A stretch of 64,000 nt of DNA from Butyrivibrio sp. (GCA_024694565.1 JAILJR010000118.1:27491-91490); one strand, 5' to 3'. Counted from the stretch's first letter, positions 39,048 through 48,765 are shown. The notes: a model not told the origin generated them from the sequence alone. Made by a program: numbers and translations.

Positions 39048-39149
39048 AGGAGCCGGGTATCGTTAACGCATTTTCTTTGGATGGTTACGGTATCAAAATC
39101 CTGAAGGAATAAGTCAGATATAAACTGACGTTTATGGAGGAGAAAGAAA

Positions 39150-40316
39150 ATGTTTTGTTCAAATTGTGGGGCTGAAGTAGGTGACAGCGCAAAATTCTGT
39201 GGAATCTGCGGAGCGCCTCAGATACAGGCGCGGTCCTATGCTCAGCAGCAGCCGTTATCGGAGGGGCGCCCGCAACAAGGCTATGGACAGCAACCGCATC
39301 AGGTAAATGCGCAGCAGCAACAGCAGCTGAATGGACAGATGCCGAATCAGATAAATGCACAGCAGCAACAGCAGATGTATGGACAGATGCCGCAGCAGCC
39401 ATACATGAATCAGCCTAAGCAGAAATCCCGCACTGATTATATCCAGATGCAGCTTCAGGCAAGATATGAGCAGCAACAGGCATATGCACAGAATAAGAAT
39501 ACTGTGAAAAAGCAGCCGTTTATAGTCAGGGCGCTTCCATATATATTGATAGTAGTACTTACACTTGGCTTTTCCATAGCGGCATTGTTTACCGAAAGCG
39601 ACAGAATGGACCTGGCGCTTGCTATTTCCTGTGTTCCCGGAATAGTTTTGCTTTTCCTTATCTACAGAATGGACAGAATCGAACCTGAACCTCTTCCTCT
39701 TATGCTGAAGCTCTTTCTAGGAGGAGGCTTTCTGGCAACATTGTCAGCAATTATTATAGAGTTTGCTGTCGGAGGCGTGATCGAATCCATATTTGAACCG
39801 AATACGATCGTCTACTGTTTTCTTGAAGCCTTCGTTGTGGCTGCACTGACTGAAGAATTATGTAAGTACGCAGTACTTAAGCTTCTTTCATGGAAGAGTC
39901 CTTCTTTCAATTTCCGTTTCGACGGGGTGGTTTACAGTACCGCTGTAGCGATTGGATTTGAGGTCATCGAAAATGTCCTTTATCTTGCAGAAAGTGCAGT
40001 TGGTACAGCACTGGCAAGAGCAGCCTTTCCCGGACACTGCGTATTTGGAATATATATGGGATATTACTATGGGCAGGCTAAAACCCTTGAGCTTGATGGC
40101 GATATTAAGGGGTCGAAGCAAATGAGGAAAAAGGGAATCATAACAGCAATACTGATTCATGGCAGCTATGACTTTATCTGCTTTTTGAGTTCAGCTGTGG
40201 ACGACGACCTTCTGCAGCTTGTGCTTGTTCTGGTACTTACTATTGTTATGGTAATTCTGAATATTACTGCATATAAGAATATCAATAAGTTCGCAAGTGA
40301 AGATTCACATGTTTAA
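39150..40316 (+). CDS. Zinc-ribbon, Gln-rich linker and PrsW-family intramembrane metalloprotease
   Basis: FCSNCGAEVGDSAKFCGICGAPQ; Q-rich linker; EAFVVAALTEELCKYAVLKLLSWKSPSFNFRFDGVVYSTAVAIGFEVIENVLYL...FPGHCVFGIYMGYYYGQAKTLE (PrsW motifs). Confidence 0.88.
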   Translation: MFCSNCGAEVGDSAKFCGICGAPQIQARSYAQQQPLSEGRPQQGYGQQPHQVNAQQQQQLNGQMPNQINAQQQQQMYGQMPQQPYMNQPKQKSRTDYIQMQLQARYEQQQAYAQNKNTVKKQPFIVRALPYILIVVLTLGFSIAALFTESDRMDLALAISCVPGIVLLFLIYRMDRIEPEPLPLMLKLFLGGGFLATLSAIIIEFAVGGVIESIFEPNTIVYCFLEAFVVAALTEELCKYAVLKLLSWKSPSFNFRFDGVVYSTAVAIGFEVIENVLYLAESAVGTALARAAFPGHCVFGIYMGYYYGQAKTLELDGDIKGSKQMRKKGIITAILIHGSYDFICFLSSAVDDDLLQLVLVLVLTIVMVILNITAYKNINKFASEDSHV

Positions 40317-40340
40317 ATGAATCCAAAGGAGGGACAATAA

Positions 40341-41168
40341 ATGTTTTGTGTAAACTGTGGAAATAGACTTCCTGAAAACAGCAGATTTTGTAATATGTGC
40401 GGAACAGATCTTTCAAACAGGATAGCTCCTCCTGCTCCGGGAGCTGCAACTCCGGGCGGTTATTCAATGCAGCAGGGCGGCAATCAACATCCTGCAGGTT
40501 ATCAGTCCGGCAATGTGGCAGCTATGCCCTTAGGCTCTTCGGATTCTCGTTTTGGTCAACCGGCTGGCTTTGGACAGCAGGGTGGTGGCCTGCAAGGTGG
40601 CTTTGCTCAACAGGGCGTCAGTCAGCAGCAAGGCTTTGGTCAGAGTCAGGCTTTTCCTCAGCAGCAGTTTTATCCTCAGCAGCAGATTTACCCACAGCAG
40701 GGATTTGATAATTCCGGGACTGTAACGCCTGCCGTAGGATTTGTTCCTCCGGCAGAGCAGAGTTCCCCTCAGGGATTTGCGCCGGCGAATCCTGATGAGG
40801 TGATAATGGACGCAGGCAAGGTTACGTTTTATACCAGTGAGAAGGCCATGGTTGTAGGCGGTTCGGGAAAGCTTAGGATATTTCCTGACCGTATTGAATA
40901 CCAGGTTATCTCAGGCTCACAGGCAGGCTTTGCATTTGGTCCTCTGATAGGCGGAGCTATGATGATGAAAAAGAAGGGAAAGGTCGAGGAATTTTATTTT
41001 GACCGGATAAAAGATGTGCGCATAGCCAAACACATGGGAATGATGAGTAAGGTTGTACTTGAGTTTAAAGATGGTAAGACCTGTGCATTCATGCCGATGG
41101 AGAAGGGCTCGAAGACCAATTCCCAGTCCCGGAAGATTCATGATACGATCAAAAAGCTTATAGGATAA
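40341..41168 (+). CDS. Zinc-ribbon, Q/G-rich linker and PH-like C-terminal domain protein
   Basis: FCVNCGNRLPENSRFCNMCGTDL; linker QQGGGLQGGFAQQGVSQQQGFGQSQ; C-terminal KLRIFPDRIEYQVI...FYFDRIKDVRIAKHMGMMSKVVLEFKDGKTCAF. Confidence 0.78.
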   Translation: MFCVNCGNRLPENSRFCNMCGTDLSNRIAPPAPGAATPGGYSMQQGGNQHPAGYQSGNVAAMPLGSSDSRFGQPAGFGQQGGGLQGGFAQQGVSQQQGFGQSQAFPQQQFYPQQQIYPQQGFDNSGTVTPAVGFVPPAEQSSPQGFAPANPDEVIMDAGKVTFYTSEKAMVVGGSGKLRIFPDRIEYQVISGSQAGFAFGPLIGGAMMMKKKGKVEEFYFDRIKDVRIAKHMGMMSKVVLEFKDGKTCAFMPMEKGSKTNSQSRKIHDTIKKLIG

Positions 41169-41221
41169 AGTTAAGCTATGCCGGCAGATCCTGTCACCCG
41201 GCAAAGAGATATAAATAATAA

Positions 41222-41269
41222 AAGGCGAAAATCGTTTGGCGAGCTTATGTCGCCGGTGATTTTCGCCTT
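41222..41269. terminator. Bidirectional terminator between convergent genes
   Basis: AAGGCGAAAATC...GATTTTCGCCTT. Confidence 0.85.
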
Positions 41270-41276
41270 ATATTTA

Positions 41277-41936
41277 TTATAGTCCGTATTTTGCAGCGAT
41301 TAGAGGGGCTACCTTTGAGGAGCCTATTCGGCTGCAGCCTGCATTTGCATAGCTGAGTGCATCCTCGATGGTGCGGATGCCTCCGGCTGCCTTGATCTTT
41401 ACATCAGGTCCTATGTGCTTTTTGAAGAGCTCGATGTCCTCCAGGGTGGCACCGGCGCTTCCAAAGCCTGTTGAGGTCTTGATGTAGTCGGCTTTTACAT
41501 CTGTTACGATCTTGCAGAGCTCGATTTTTTCTTCTTCTGTAAGATAGCAGGTCTCGATTATGACCTTTAAAAGCTTGTCACCGCAGGCAGCTCTTATCAT
41601 CTCAAGCTCTTTTTTGACTTCATCATATCTGTGATTTTTGACATCACTGACATTTACAACTGTATCAATCTCAGAAGCACCATCCTTTATGGCTTCCTGT
41701 GCTTCTACAACCTTTGACTGTGCACAGCTGTATCCGAGAGGAAAACCGATAACAGTGCAGAGCGTTAATGAATCGCCGTACTTGTCGTGAACTCTTTTTA
41801 AGTAGGTTGGGGGAATACATACTGTGGCTGTGCCGTATTTTACGGCCTCGTCACAAAGTGAAACAATACCTTCCCATGTGGCATCTGCCTGAAGCAGGGT
41901 GTGATCGATAAGTCCAAGAATTTCTTTTTCTTCCAT
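41277..41936 (-). CDS. deoC: Deoxyribose-phosphate aldolase
   Basis: IDHTLLQADATWEGIVSLCDEA...TVIGFPLGYS...EIDTVVNVSDVK...DYIKTSTGFGSAGATLEDI...KAAGGIRT. Confidence 0.96.
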   Translation of the reverse strand: MEEKEILGLIDHTLLQADATWEGIVSLCDEAVKYGTATVCIPPTYLKRVHDKYGDSLTLCTVIGFPLGYSCAQSKVVEAQEAIKDGASEIDTVVNVSDVKNHRYDEVKKELEMIRAACGDKLLKVIIETCYLTEEEKIELCKIVTDVKADYIKTSTGFGSAGATLEDIELFKKHIGPDVKIKAAGGIRTIEDALSYANAGCSRIGSSKVAPLIAAKYGL

Positions 41937-42023
41937 AATCTGTATCTCCTTTTTCATGATAAATACAGTATAGCACATTAAACATTGAGGGATTTGTCGA
42001 AAATTTGATTTATCGGGAAAACA

Positions 42024-42092
42024 ATTCAGTTGCCAGCCGGCTGATCAGATTTACACTTGCGGCGGTCTGCTCCGGCTGGCTGGCAACTGAAT
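42024..42092. repeat. Long palindrome related to the ATTCAGTGGTCAGC repeat family
   Basis: ATTCAGTTGCCAGCCGGCTGATCAGA...TCTGCTCCGGCTGGCTGGCAACTGAAT inverted arms. Confidence 0.75.
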
Positions 42093-42253
42093 CGTAACTG
42101 AATGTATTGCTGAGCCTGAGAGCATTGAAAAACGTTGTAGGAAAGAAAGAAAATTATTATACTAAAGTTAAGTGCTTTTTTAGTTTGGTTGGAAGTCAGG
42201 AAAACAGGAAAAGTGATTGTAGGATTTACGGACAGATGGATGGTGGCTGATTA

Positions 42254-43471
42254 ATGAAGAGATTTGGAGTTGGCTTTAAGTATTGTGCATTTGTGGTGTG
42301 TGTTGGCGCAGCAGCAAGCGGCTGTGGGGATGCCAAAGTGACAACAGTAGCAAAGCTGGGTGACGAAGACAGCGCTTTGAAGGATGGGCTTGATGCTGTA
42401 ATAGGTAGTGTTGATGAGAAGCTTGAGGATTTTAAAGAGCATTCAAGCCATAGTCTTCCCACAGGACCAAATATTTCAGGAAATGAGGTCGGGCCTGATT
42501 TTTCAGGGTATATTATGACACCTGACTATTCAGCTGTGGAGGGAAATGAAGAATCAGCCTGGCAGTATGGAAGCCTTTATGGTGGGAGAGGTGACCACGA
42601 GCCGGAGTACAGCTATGATGGACTGACCGTCACTATAGATGGAAATGAAATCAGCTTTTCGGATGTTGCTCCAGCGGTCAATGCGATCACTGATGTTATG
42701 CGCGTCGGAGACTGGCTGATATTTGTCGGTCATGTCAATCCTGAAATGAATATATATGAGTTTTACAATGTAAACAAAGCGCCGGCACCGGAGTTTGATT
42801 ACGAGATAGCGGGCACGAGTCTTTGCTGGCAGGAGGATGACCTTTCTACCGCCGTATACTGCTGCAATAACACGGTATATGATTTCTGGGGAAATGAAAT
42901 AGCAACGCCGGACAATGGAAAGATAACAGGTCTGTCCATTAGGGACAGCACAACGATAGAAATCAGATATATCGGCACTGATTCTTCAGGAAGCGAAGCT
43001 GAAGCTGAGATGTTCATTAACTATGAGCCCTGCGACAGGGAAGTGCTTTTATACTATGAATTTCTGCTCGGAGGCAGAGGACAGTGGTTTGAGCTGCTTG
43101 ACAAGGCGCCTGAGGATGCTCTTTTGCTGGTTATAGTCAATCCTCCCGAAATGGTGAAAAAGAGGATGATCGTTCAGTTTGGCTTTGAAGAAAATGCCGA
43201 TGATGCACTTGCGGTTATTGCCCTTAGGGATTACCAGCAGATTCACATCGAAAAATCCGACTATGACGAGACGCAAAATCAGATGAATGCCATAGGTATG
43301 AGCGGTATGGGAATGGGTGAAGCCTTATTATATAAAATGAACATACCCGAAAATGAAGCGGCTTATACACTATTTGTCAAGGCAGGAACGGATGGAAAGG
43401 CAAAGTGGGACATCAAAAGGCTTTCAGGTGAAAAAAATAAGATGAGTAAATTTATTATAGCAGGTGAATAA
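42254..43471 (+). CDS. Hypothetical lipoprotein
   Basis: Signal with lipobox-like AASGCG at N-terminus; no family recognised. Confidence 0.65.
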   Translation: MKRFGVGFKYCAFVVCVGAAASGCGDAKVTTVAKLGDEDSALKDGLDAVIGSVDEKLEDFKEHSSHSLPTGPNISGNEVGPDFSGYIMTPDYSAVEGNEESAWQYGSLYGGRGDHEPEYSYDGLTVTIDGNEISFSDVAPAVNAITDVMRVGDWLIFVGHVNPEMNIYEFYNVNKAPAPEFDYEIAGTSLCWQEDDLSTAVYCCNNTVYDFWGNEIATPDNGKITGLSIRDSTTIEIRYIGTDSSGSEAEAEMFINYEPCDREVLLYYEFLLGGRGQWFELLDKAPEDALLLVIVNPPEMVKKRMIVQFGFEENADDALAVIALRDYQQIHIEKSDYDETQNQMNAIGMSGMGMGEALLYKMNIPENEAAYTLFVKAGTDGKAKWDIKRLSGEKNKMSKFIIAGE

Positions 43472-43660
43472 AGAGTTTGAATTTGTCGATAATAAATTTA
43501 TAATAGAAATAGGATACTGGATTTTAGGAAATTCGACAGATTTTTGAATGCGTATCATAAAGCATTCAGAAAGTCACAAAATACCGAATTTTCTCATAAA
43601 TTCTGCATCCGAACGGAGTAAGTCAGATATAAACCTGTGTTTATTAAGGAGCGGTGACAT

Positions 43661-44014
43661 ATGAAGAGAATACTGATTGTTGACGATTCAAGACTTTCCC
43701 GAAAGATGCTTAGAAACTTATTTGAAGGCAGCGGCTTTGAAGTTATCGGAGAGGCTGTCAATGGTAAAGAAGGCTATGACCAGTTTGTAAAGTATTCTCC
43801 GGACGTGGTTACTATGGATATAACTATGCCTGAGATGAATGGCATGGATTCAATGAAGCTTATGCTAGAGCATAATCCTGATGCAAAGGTCATAATTATT
43901 TCTGCTGCCGGACAGCTTGATAAGGTGGATGAGGCCAGTTGCGCAGGAGCAACAGCATTCATCACCAAGCCATACTCCAATCAGGACATAATCGACGCAA
44001 TTAATAACTGCTGA
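43661..44014 (+). CDS. CheY-like single-domain response regulator
   Basis: MKRILIVDDSRLSRKMLRNL...PDVVTMDITMPEMNGMDS...AFITKPYSNQDI. Confidence 0.93.
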   Translation: MKRILIVDDSRLSRKMLRNLFEGSGFEVIGEAVNGKEGYDQFVKYSPDVVTMDITMPEMNGMDSMKLMLEHNPDAKVIIISAAGQLDKVDEASCAGATAFITKPYSNQDIIDAINNC

Positions 44015-44028
44015 CGCAAGCCAGTTCA

Positions 44029-44052
44029 GCCCCGGTCATTTGCGCCGGGGCA
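44029..44052 (+). terminator. Terminator after cheY-like gene
   Basis: GCCCCGGTCATTTGCGCCGGGGC followed by ATTATTTTTG. Confidence 0.8.
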
Positions 44053-44114
44053 TTATTTTTGACTTGCCGGATGCTTTATGGAAAATCATGACTAATGAAA
44101 AGAGGATATGAGAA

Positions 44115-45938
44115 ATGGAATATGAAAACACCTTGATAAAGGAAAGACTATCCAATTTAAGAGCTGCAATGGAAAAGCAGGGTATAGATTACTATTTGAT
44201 ACCGTCCTCAGATTTCCATAATTCCGAATACTCTGCGGACTTCTTCAAGGTGAGAGAGTATTTCTGCGGCTTTGACGGCTCTAATGGCACGCTTCTTGTG
44301 AGCAGCAGGGAAGCAGGAATGTGGACGGACGGAAGATATTTTATCCAGGCTGACAATCAGATGAAAGGTACAGGTGTAACTCTCTTTAAGATGCAGGAGC
44401 CAGGGGTTCCCACTATACAGGAGTATCTTCTGGAAAACATGAAGGAGGGAGAAACACTTGGCTTTGACGGACGGGTTGTATCCACCAGCTTTGGGGAAGA
44501 GCTGGAAAAAGAGCTCTCCAAAAACAGGGTTAATTTCAGGATAGATAAGGACCTGGCGGAAGACATCTGGACAGACAGGCCTTCCCTTCCATGCCATGAT
44601 ATATATGTCCTTTCAGATGAGCTCTGCGGACAATCCTTTGAGGAAAAGCTTTGTGCTGTGCGGCAGAAAATGAAAGAGTATGGCACCTGTCTGTACATAC
44701 TCAGTAAGCTCGACGACATTATGTGGCTTACAAATCTTCGCGGAGATGATGTGGAGTGTAATCCTGTAGCACTTGCATATGCTGTTATTTCAGAGGACTC
44801 CTTTATCCTTTTTGTCCAGAAAGAAGAAGTGACAGAAGACGTGCGTAATTACTGCCAGAAAAAGGGTATAACCTTAAGAGAGTATGACGAGCTTGTAGCT
44901 TTCATAGAGGGCTTTGAAATAGCCGGAGATATCCTCTGCGACAAGAGAAATACAAACTATCTGACCTACAAAGCACTATCTGAAAAAGCTGACAGTGCAG
45001 GTGTGAAGCTAAGCAACCGCAAGGATCCCACCGAGAGTCTGAAGGCTGTTAAGAATGAAACTGAGCTAAGGAACATCAGGGAAGTTTATATCCGTGACAG
45101 TGCCAGACTTACAGAATTTATATACTGGGTAAAGAGTAATGTCGGGAAGATTCCTATGACAGAGTACTCTGCCGCAATGAAGCTTGATTCAATGAGAGCG
45201 GAGCTTCCCGGATTTATTGAGCTGTCCTTTCCAACCATAAGTGCCTATAATGCCAATGCAGCCATGGCTCATTATGAAGCAACTAAGGACAACTGTGCAG
45301 AAGTAAAGAATGAGGGACTGCTTCTGGTGGATTCAGGTGGGACATACCTTGGAGGCACAACAGATGTGACCAGGACTATAGTGGTTGGAAAGCTTTCGGA
45401 TGAGATAAAAAGGCACTATACACTGACTGTTGTAGGCATGCTCAGGCTCTCAAAAGCGAACTTCCTTGAGGGCTGCACAGGCAGGAATCTTGACATTCTT
45501 GCCAGGGGGCCGCTATGGAATATCGGAATTGATTACAAGCATGGAACAGGGCATGGCATCGGTTATATTTTAAATGTCCATGAGGGACCGCAGAATATAA
45601 GGTGGAGATTTACCCCCGGACAGAGCGAGGCAGCTCTCGTTCCCGGAATGATCGTATCAGATGAGCCGGGCGTATATATTGAAGGCAGTCACGGAATCAG
45701 GATTGAGAATATTCTCGAGGTGCAAAAGGGAGAAGAAGGAGAGTATGGACAGTTTCTTCATTTTGCCCACCTCACCTGGGTGCCTATTGATCTTGAGGCC
45801 ATTGATCCGGGCTATATGGATCAGTCAGACATCAAGGCTCTCAATGATTACCATCGTGATGTCTATGAAAAAATTAGTCCTTACATCACCGACAAGGATG
45901 TGCTTGAATGGCTGAAAAAGGCCACAACACAATTGTAA
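44115..45938 (+). CDS. Xaa-Pro aminopeptidase (M24, aminopeptidase P family)
   Basis: RLSNLRAAMEKQGIDYYLIPSSDFHNSEY...LLVDSGGTYLGGTTDVTRTI...YKHGTGHGIGYILNVHEGPQ...VSDEPGVYIEGSHGIRIENI. Confidence 0.95.
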   Translation: MEYENTLIKERLSNLRAAMEKQGIDYYLIPSSDFHNSEYSADFFKVREYFCGFDGSNGTLLVSSREAGMWTDGRYFIQADNQMKGTGVTLFKMQEPGVPTIQEYLLENMKEGETLGFDGRVVSTSFGEELEKELSKNRVNFRIDKDLAEDIWTDRPSLPCHDIYVLSDELCGQSFEEKLCAVRQKMKEYGTCLYILSKLDDIMWLTNLRGDDVECNPVALAYAVISEDSFILFVQKEEVTEDVRNYCQKKGITLREYDELVAFIEGFEIAGDILCDKRNTNYLTYKALSEKADSAGVKLSNRKDPTESLKAVKNETELRNIREVYIRDSARLTEFIYWVKSNVGKIPMTEYSAAMKLDSMRAELPGFIELSFPTISAYNANAAMAHYEATKDNCAEVKNEGLLLVDSGGTYLGGTTDVTRTIVVGKLSDEIKRHYTLTVVGMLRLSKANFLEGCTGRNLDILARGPLWNIGIDYKHGTGHGIGYILNVHEGPQNIRWRFTPGQSEAALVPGMIVSDEPGVYIEGSHGIRIENILEVQKGEEGEYGQFLHFAHLTWVPIDLEAIDPGYMDQSDIKALNDYHRDVYEKISPYITDKDVLEWLKKATTQL

Positions 45939-46000
45939 AAAGTGTGTTAAAACAGCTTTCAAATGCTTGAAAAAAGGCGTTTTTTGACTATAATAGTAAT

Positions 46001-46195
46001 TAAGAACCAGACGTCAGGTTATCCTGGAATGCTCGACACCTCCTGTGTAATTTGAACCTACATTACTTTAAACGGGACTCCTACATTGCCTATAGGATTG
46101 TCACGCCTCCGGCCCTGCGTATACGCAGACAAGCTTTGGGAGAGGAAGGCAGGAATTTAGGTTGCGGTAACCCACCTGGCGTTAGCTAGGAGTCA
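46001..46195 (+). ncRNA. ssrS: 6S RNA (SsrS) candidate
   Basis: Promoter TTGAAA-16-TATAAT (45967-45994); ORF-free; rod-like closing pair ACGTCAGGTT/AACCCACCTGGCGT and ACTTTAAACGGGACTCCTACATTGCC central region reminiscent of clostridial 6S RNA. Confidence 0.75.
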
Positions 46196-46238
46196 AATAA
46201 CAGGAAACGGCATTTTGGGATTCATTTCAGGAAATTAA

Positions 46239-46265
46239 AGCAGTCATCACGATGGCTGCTTTTTC
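46239..46265 (+). terminator. Terminator downstream of 6S-like RNA
   Basis: AAGCAGtcatcacgatgGCTGCTTTTTCC. Confidence 0.7.
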
Positions 46266-46293
46266 CATTTGAGTATTGTAAGGGGATTTTTTA

Positions 46294-47211
46294 ATGAAGT
46301 TGATTATCAGGCTTATCGCCCTGGGCAGGGAGTTTTCCGTAAGAATGCAGCAGAAGCATATACCTGATTTTTCTGCCAGCTGCACCTATTTTCTCGTAAT
46401 ATCCATTATCCCCCTCCTTATTCTTATAACATCGCTTTTGCCGTATACTGCCATTTCTGAGGCAGATCTTTATAATGCCGTCATGGAGATTGCCCCGGAT
46501 TTTTCCGGCGAAATCGTAAGAAATCTCATTGATGAAGCTTACATGCAGTCTGTTGCTGTCTTCTCAATTTCTGCGCTGACAACCATATGGGCCGGAGCCC
46601 AGGGAATGCTTGCAATGATAAGGGGGCTTAACAGTATCTATGATGTTGAGGAGAAAAGAAATTATTTTCATTTGCGGATAATAGCATCCTTTTATACTGT
46701 GACAATGATCATTATGATCATGATAATGCTTCTTATAATGGTTTTTGAAAAACAGCTGCGGGCTTTAACACTTGATTATGTTCCTGAACTGGCATTCTTT
46801 TTTTCGGTTTCATCGTACTTTAAGTTTTTGCTTGTCATTCTGCTGGCCACGCTGTCCTTTGCGCTCATATACACCTTTATTCCCAGCGCAAAGATGGTAT
46901 TTGTTTACCAGCTGCCGGGTGCAGTGTTTTCGGCTGTTGTCTGGTACATTTTTTCATGGCTGTTTTCAATATACGTCAACTATCCGGGAACCTTTACAGC
47001 CTATGGCAGTATTGCGACTCCGCTGGTATTGATGATATGGATGTATTTCTGCGTCTATATTTTCATGATAGGAGCGCTGATAAACCAGTTTTTCCATCCG
47101 GCAGTGAAGCTTCTCTATGACGACCATCACAGGAAGACAGTTCATAAAAATGTGAAGAAAAAGAGTACTCAAAGGCTAAGAAAGCCAAGAAAATATAATG
47201 AATTTGGGTGA
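46294..47211 (+). CDS. YihY/BrkB family membrane protein
   Basis: FSASCTYFLVISIIPLLILITSLLPY...WAGAQGMLAMIRGLNSIYDVEEKRNYFHLR...FTAYGSIATPLVLMIWMYFCVYIFMIGALIN. Confidence 0.92.
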   Translation: MKLIIRLIALGREFSVRMQQKHIPDFSASCTYFLVISIIPLLILITSLLPYTAISEADLYNAVMEIAPDFSGEIVRNLIDEAYMQSVAVFSISALTTIWAGAQGMLAMIRGLNSIYDVEEKRNYFHLRIIASFYTVTMIIMIMIMLLIMVFEKQLRALTLDYVPELAFFFSVSSYFKFLLVILLATLSFALIYTFIPSAKMVFVYQLPGAVFSAVVWYIFSWLFSIYVNYPGTFTAYGSIATPLVLMIWMYFCVYIFMIGALINQFFHPAVKLLYDDHHRKTVHKNVKKKSTQRLRKPRKYNEFG

Positions 47212-47293
47212 TTTAAGGTATTGTTATTTGTGGCGTCTCAATTATACATAGAATAAATGAGGCGCAGCATAGCCCAGGGGGGAGTGTTTCAAA

Positions 47294-48436
47294 ATGAACA
47301 GATTTGAAGAGTGGATGAAAAAGAGGTGGGTGAGCTACGCATTTGCTACATGCTCTGCTGTTGTTCTTTACATGCTGCTTAGTAATCTTGCAAGCATAAC
47401 AGCAGGCCTGGGCTATTTTTTTGCTTTCCTTCGTCCTGTTATCACCGGGGCAATAATTGCCTATGTGTTCAACCCGCTATGTAACTTTTTCTACAGCAAG
47501 TATTTTAAGCAAATAAAGAAAGAGAGCACAAGATGGGGTGTGTCAGTTGTCTGTGCAATTGTAATAATTCTTCTTGCAGTTGTTCTTTTGTGCGTTGCAC
47601 TCATTCCACAGCTGGCTGACAGCATATCAACGCTGGTTTCCAATATGGGCACATATCTTCAGACCCTCCAGAATCTGCTGAAGAGCTTTGCCAATTCCTC
47701 GACAAGCAGATTCTTTGGGATAGATATCGCAGCAATTGCCAGCTTCGGCGACAGTATACTTGAAAAGATCGGCTCTTATTTTACTGAAAACATGTCGTTG
47801 GTTGTCGGCAAGTCTGCAGTTTTTGGCAGGGGGCTGGTAGATGCACTCATGGCACTGATCCTGGCAATATATTTCCTCATGGACAAGCAGAGGATAGTCA
47901 GGGCCTCTTCGCGTTTTCTGTCACTTGTGATGAAGAAAGAAAGCTTTGAAAAGACTACTTCGTTTTTATCAAGATGCAACGATATCATTATCAGGTATAT
48001 CAGTGTTGACATAATAGACGGGCTGATAGTCGGTATCGTTAATTTTCTGTTCATGGAAGCAATGGGAATGAACTATGCGGCACTTATTTCGGTCATCGTA
48101 GGTGTGACAAACCTGGCACCTACATTTGGTCCTATCGTGGGTGCTGTGATAGGAGGCTTTATCCTTGTTCTCATCAATCCGTGGCATGCGCTCTGGTTCC
48201 TTATATTCACCATCATTCTGCAGACCATTGACGGATATGTTTTAAAGCCCAAGCTCTTTGGAGGAAGCCTCGGTGTATCTTCACTCATGATAATAATTTC
48301 CATTATCCTCGGAGGAAGACTAATGGGTGTAATGGGTATTCTGTTAGCAATTCCTTTTGCTGCAATCCTTGATTTTACATGGAGAGATTTTGTAATAAAA
48401 AGGCTTGAGGAAAGACAAGCTAAGAGGTACAATTAA
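47294..48436 (+). CDS. AI-2E family transporter (PerM-like)
   Basis: IIAYVFNPLCNFF...NLAPTFGPIVGAVIGGFILVLINPWHALWFLIFTIILQTIDGYVLKPKLFGGSLGVSSLMIIISIILGGRLMGVMG. Confidence 0.93.
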   Translation: MNRFEEWMKKRWVSYAFATCSAVVLYMLLSNLASITAGLGYFFAFLRPVITGAIIAYVFNPLCNFFYSKYFKQIKKESTRWGVSVVCAIVIILLAVVLLCVALIPQLADSISTLVSNMGTYLQTLQNLLKSFANSSTSRFFGIDIAAIASFGDSILEKIGSYFTENMSLVVGKSAVFGRGLVDALMALILAIYFLMDKQRIVRASSRFLSLVMKKESFEKTTSFLSRCNDIIIRYISVDIIDGLIVGIVNFLFMEAMGMNYAALISVIVGVTNLAPTFGPIVGAVIGGFILVLINPWHALWFLIFTIILQTIDGYVLKPKLFGGSLGVSSLMIIISIILGGRLMGVMGILLAIPFAAILDFTWRDFVIKRLEERQAKRYN

Positions 48437-48469
48437 TGACACTAAATAAACTTGTAGAAAGGGGTCACC

Positions 48470-48685
48470 ATGGAAGTAATTTTTGGTTTTCTTGCAACCG
48501 CAGTAGAAATTGTTAAGGATTTTCTCAATAAGGCGCTGGCATTTTGGAGGTCCCTTGACGAAGATAAGAAGAGACTCTGTATTTATTGCGCAGCAGCATT
48601 GATATGCATTTCCAGCATCGCATCATTTTTCTATTCACTTGGCAGGAAAAAGGGCGAAGAGGCCGCCGCTAAAGAGGAATTCTGA
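48470..48685 (+). CDS. Small hypothetical membrane protein
   Basis: 71 aa with RBS (AAAGGGG) and one TM segment. Confidence 0.6.
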   Translation: MEVIFGFLATAVEIVKDFLNKALAFWRSLDEDKKRLCIYCAAALICISSIASFFYSLGRKKGEEAAAKEEF

Positions 48686-48765
48686 AAAACGTCATATCTG
48701 ACAGGAATGAGAGCTTCAATTTTGGAGCTCTCTATTTATATGGATAAAATTAAACATGTGTGACC

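Noticed and set aside
39240-39480. Minus-strand ORFs across the CAG/CAA-rich stretch (39085..39402, 39255..39476)
   Set aside because: Low-complexity reverse reading of the Q-rich linker; not coding.
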